Source: Candidatus Kuenenia stuttgartensis (lineage in GTDB: Bacteria > Planctomycetota > UBA1135 > UBA2386). Taken from it: 16,200 nucleotides of DNA. Position 1 is the first letter of the stretch. Every line of letters begins with the position of its first letter. The position numbers and the translations under genes are program-made. Positions 14,497 to 16,200 of this stretch are shown here, one piece after another. The notes under the pieces are model-generated. The model ran no database searches. It saw only the letters and a list, made by a program, of their open reading frames with translations, and was not told where the DNA came from. The stretch covers positions 1-16,200 of the forward strand of contig CAMAUH010000033.1 in the NCBI GenBank assembly GCA_945861365.1. The letters run 5' to 3'.

Positions 14497-14534
14497 GTGG
14501 CACCGAGCGGGGCGAACGCTATCCTGCTCGCCCC
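14497..14534 (+). promoter_or_regulatory. Candidate promoter and hairpin upstream of the amino-acid dehydrogenase
   Basis: GTGGCA (14497-14502, 4 of 6 to TTGACA) and TATCCT (14520-14525, 4 of 6 to TATAAT) are spaced exactly 17 nt apart and end 39 nt before the GTG start. The -10-like box lies in the 12-nt loop of a possible stem, GGGGCGA (14509-14515) with TCGCCCC (14528-14534). The 168-nt gap 14397-14564 must also hold the divergent promoter for the paralogue A/B operon, which I could not place. Confidence 0.3.
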
Positions 14535-14564
14535 CAATCGGGCGCCAACGCCCTCCGGAACCAC

Positions 14565-15677
14565 GTGAGCAAGACCCTCCAGATCACCGAACTCCCCGTC
14601 GCCGGCTACGAACGCGTCGTCCGCGGCGTCGATTCCTCCTGCGGCCTGCACGCGATCATCGCCGTGCACGACACGACGCTCGGCCCGGCCCTGGGTGGCC
14701 TGCGCATGTGGCCCTACGCCTCGGAGGACGAGGCGCTGTTCGACGTGAAGCGCCTGAGCCGCGGCATGACGTTCAAGTCGGCGGTGGCGCAGACCGGGCT
14801 CGGCGGCGGCAAGGCCGTGATGATCGGCGACCCGAAGAAGATCAAGTCCGAGGCGCTCTACCTGGCCATGGGTCGCTTCGTCGACGCGCTGGGCGGCAAG
14901 TACATCACCGCCGAGGACGTCAACACGTCGGTCGCCGACCTCGAGATCATCCGCCGCGCCACGAAGCACGTGACCGGCCTCGAGAAGAAGGACGGCGGCA
15001 GCGGCAACCCGTCGCCGTACACCGCCATCGGCGTGTTCCTCGGCATCAAGGCGGCGCTGCAGTGGACGTTCGGCAGCGACTCGTGCAAGGGCAAGACGGT
15101 CGCGATCCAGGGCACCGGTGCGGTCGGTTCGGCGCTGGCGAAGAAGCTGGTCGAGGCTGGCGCCAAGGTCTACGGCGCCGACAAGAACACCGAGCGCCTG
15201 AAGCAGCTGGAGAAGGAGATCGGCCTCGTGCCGACCAGCGAGAACGACATCATGACGATGAAGTGCGACGTGTTCGCACCGTGCGCGCTCGGCGCCATTC
15301 TGCATGACGAGTCGATCCCGAAGCTGAACACGCCGATCGTCGCGGGTGCGGCCAACAACCTGCTGCTCGAGCCGCGCCACGGCAAGGTCCTCGCCGACCG
15401 CAACGTGCTCTACGCGCCGGACTACGTCATCAACGCCGGCGGCATCATCAACGTGTCGGTCGAGTTCAACCCGGGCGGCTACGACGAGAAGGTGTCGCTG
15501 AAGAAGATCGAGCGCATCCCGCAGGCGCTGACCGAGCTGTGGACGATCAGCAAGCAGGAGCGCATTCCGCCGAGCGATGCGGCCGATCGCCTGGCCGAGC
15601 GCATCGTCGCGGACGCCCGCGGCGCCAAGAAGACGGCGTCGCTCGGCGTGCAGGGCAAGCGCACTGGCGGCGGCTGA
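14565..15677 (+). CDS. Leucine/valine/phenylalanine-type amino-acid dehydrogenase
   Basis: The product is 370 aa, close to the roughly 365 of leucine dehydrogenase. It is expected to catalyse NAD-dependent oxidative deamination of a branched or hydrophobic amino acid to its 2-oxo acid, in the cytoplasm. The substrate half shows 'LGPALGGLRMWPYAS' (39-53), 'GMTFKSAVAQTGLGGGKAVMIGDP' (67-90) with the two catalytic Lys (71 and 83), and 'TAEDVNTSVADLE' (115-127) with Asp118. The dinucleotide fold is 'VAIQGTGAVGSALAKKL' (179-195), with an acidic residue at the strand end (GADKN, Asp206) pointing to NAD. 'GAANN' (261-265) and 'NAGG' (290-293) follow as expected. The GTG start gives the normal N-terminus; the much longer upstream frame is shadow. 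Motifs favour leucine dehydrogenase (bcd/ldh type), but exact substrate preference is uncertain. No operon partner is present. Confidence 0.93.
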   Translation: MSKTLQITELPVAGYERVVRGVDSSCGLHAIIAVHDTTLGPALGGLRMWPYASEDEALFDVKRLSRGMTFKSAVAQTGLGGGKAVMIGDPKKIKSEALYLAMGRFVDALGGKYITAEDVNTSVADLEIIRRATKHVTGLEKKDGGSGNPSPYTAIGVFLGIKAALQWTFGSDSCKGKTVAIQGTGAVGSALAKKLVEAGAKVYGADKNTERLKQLEKEIGLVPTSENDIMTMKCDVFAPCALGAILHDESIPKLNTPIVAGAANNLLLEPRHGKVLADRNVLYAPDYVINAGGIINVSVEFNPGGYDEKVSLKKIERIPQALTELWTISKQERIPPSDAADRLAERIVADARGAKKTASLGVQGKRTGGG

Positions 15678-15720
15678 TAGGGGGAACGCCTGCGCGTGAC
15701 GCAGCGACCCTGAAGTGAAG

Positions 15721-15744
15721 ACGGCCCGCCGATCGGCGGGCCGT
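15721..15744. terminator. 24-bp perfect palindrome between convergent genes (terminator)
   Basis: ACGGCCCGCCGA (15721-15732) is followed by its exact reverse complement (15733-15744), with GATC at the centre as the likely loop. It is followed by TTGTCGTT, a weak T-rich run on the plus strand, 43 nt after the dehydrogenase stop and 45 nt from the opposing stop codon. This is the best terminator candidate in the window and probably serves both directions. The rest of 15678-15789 is featureless. Confidence 0.85.
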
Positions 15745-15789
15745 TGTCGTTCCTGGCCTGGTCGCGCGGCGTTGCGCGACGGCGCGGGT

Positions 15790-16200
15790 TCAGACCTCGC
15801 GGCTGCGGCCACGGCCGCGCGAGCCGGTGCCGCGACCCTGTGGCGGCTTGCCGCGGCCTTGCTCGCCGTGCTGCTGGCCACGGCGACCCTGCGGGCCGCC
15901 CTGTTGCTGCGGGTGTTGGCCACCCGGCTGGCGCTGCGCACCGGGACCGCGGTGCTGGCCCGGGCCCGGTTGGTTGCGCGGGTCCTGCCCACGCAGCCCC
16001 GGACCGTGCGGCCGCTGGCCTTGGTGCCGCGGGTCCTGCATGCCCATGCCCATGTGCTGTCGCTGCAACCGCGCGCGCAGCATCGGCGGCGGACCTTGCC
16101 GCATGCCGCGCATGCCGGAACGCGGCCCCATGCCTTCGCCCGGCTTCCTCGCTGCCCCGGGGCGCATGCCTGCCCCGGGACCGCGCATGCCCGAACGGGT
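15790..16200 (-). CDS. Gly/Arg/Pro/Gln-rich C-terminal tail of a protein starting outside the window
   Basis: On the minus strand the frame is open from the window edge to the TGA at 15792-15790, about 136 residues. Composition is extreme: Gly, Arg, Pro and Gln dominate, with Met-Arg-Gly and Gly-Met repeats in the first part (MRPGAARKPGEGMG, GMRGMR, HMGMGMQ), His/Gln-rich middle units and a terminal RG block (GRGTGSRGRGRS). No folded domain is visible. Such RG-rich disordered ends are typical of RNA-binding proteins, such as the extensions of DEAD-box helicases or of some rRNA pseudouridine synthases. I cannot choose between these because the folded part is missing. The internal ATG at 16188 is probably not the start. 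A terminator lies just after the stop, supporting this strand and frame. The low-complexity reading itself is fairly secure. Confidence 0.6.
   Translation of the reverse strand, partial: TRSGMRGPGAGMRPGAARKPGEGMGPRSGMRGMRQGPPPMLRARLQRQHMGMGMQDPRHQGQRPHGPGLRGQDPRNQPGPGQHRGPGAQRQPGGQHPQQQGGPQGRRGQQHGEQGRGKPPQGRGTGSRGRGRSREV

Noticed and set aside
14497..14515. Sigma-54 promoter suggested by TGGCAC (14498-14503) before the dehydrogenase
   Set aside because: The required TTGC element is not present at the right distance downstream.
12864..14564. N-terminal extension of the dehydrogenase to 937 residues
   Set aside because: The extension is antisense to paralogue A and lacks any domain. The GTG at 14565 gives the normal family length and N-terminus.
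1..16200. CRISPR arrays, tRNA, rRNA, insertion sequences or riboswitches
   Set aside because: I scanned for regularly spaced repeats, transposase-like frames and RNA-gene hallmarks. Intergenic gaps are at most about 170 nt and hold only the dyads listed.

Overview
This is a gene-dense, very GC-rich bacterial chromosome segment. Nearly every codon ends in G or C, so long antisense shadow ORFs run opposite the real genes. No rRNA, tRNA, insertion sequence or CRISPR array is visible. The gene mix suggests a high-GC environmental bacterium: a DUF4129/DUF4350/MoxR/DUF58/SpoIIM/RDD membrane cluster, Ala/Pro-rich membrane-anchored proteins with carboxypeptidase-regulatory-like repeats, a leucine-dehydrogenase-type enzyme and an RGG-tailed protein. 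I lean towards Planctomycetota. Myxococcota or Xanthomonadales-like Gammaproteobacteria cannot be excluded without a search.

Layout. (1) Positions 1-5594, plus strand: one tightly coupled operon, with the 3' end of a DUF4129-type gene, DUF4350, a MoxR AAA+ ATPase, a DUF58 VWA-like protein, a SpoIIM-like membrane protein and an RDD membrane protein. Every junction overlaps (19, 14, 1, 4 and 4 nt). A hairpin (5648-5685) closes the operon and also lies at the end of the opposing one. (2) 5682-8841, minus strand: an exonuclease III gene, then an ABC ATPase and its membrane partner, again nearly fused end to end. (3) 8944-10254, plus strand: a ChaN-like predicted lipoprotein with an added C-terminal PDZ domain. 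(4) 10301-11124, plus strand: a MntA/HepT-type nucleotidyltransferase-HEPN pair, followed by two overlapping, mutually exclusive dyads (11133-11177). (5) 11206-14396, minus strand: two tandem paralogous anchored proteins whose start and stop overlap by 4 nt. (6) 14565-15677, plus strand: a Leu/Val/Phe-type amino-acid dehydrogenase ending in a 24-bp perfect palindrome. (7) 15790-16200, minus strand: the Gly/Arg/Pro/Gln-rich C-terminal tail of a protein that runs off the window.

How the genes fit together. Block 1 looks like a membrane machine in which a MoxR chaperone acts on a DUF58 VWA-like partner anchored among four other membrane proteins; its substrate is unknown. Block 2 is a two-component ABC transporter or exporter coupled to a DNA-repair nuclease. 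Block 4 is a toxin-antitoxin module and the most clearly accessory part of the window. Block 5 is a duplicated pair of predicted envelope-anchored beta-domain proteins with no assigned function. All three convergent junctions (5.6, 11.15 and 15.7 kb) carry a strong dyad but no clear U-tract.

I see no wholly new enzymatic system. The least explained items are the tandem paralogue pair, the ChaN-PDZ fusion and the alternating dyads behind the HepT gene. All family assignments come from motifs read by eye, not from database searches.
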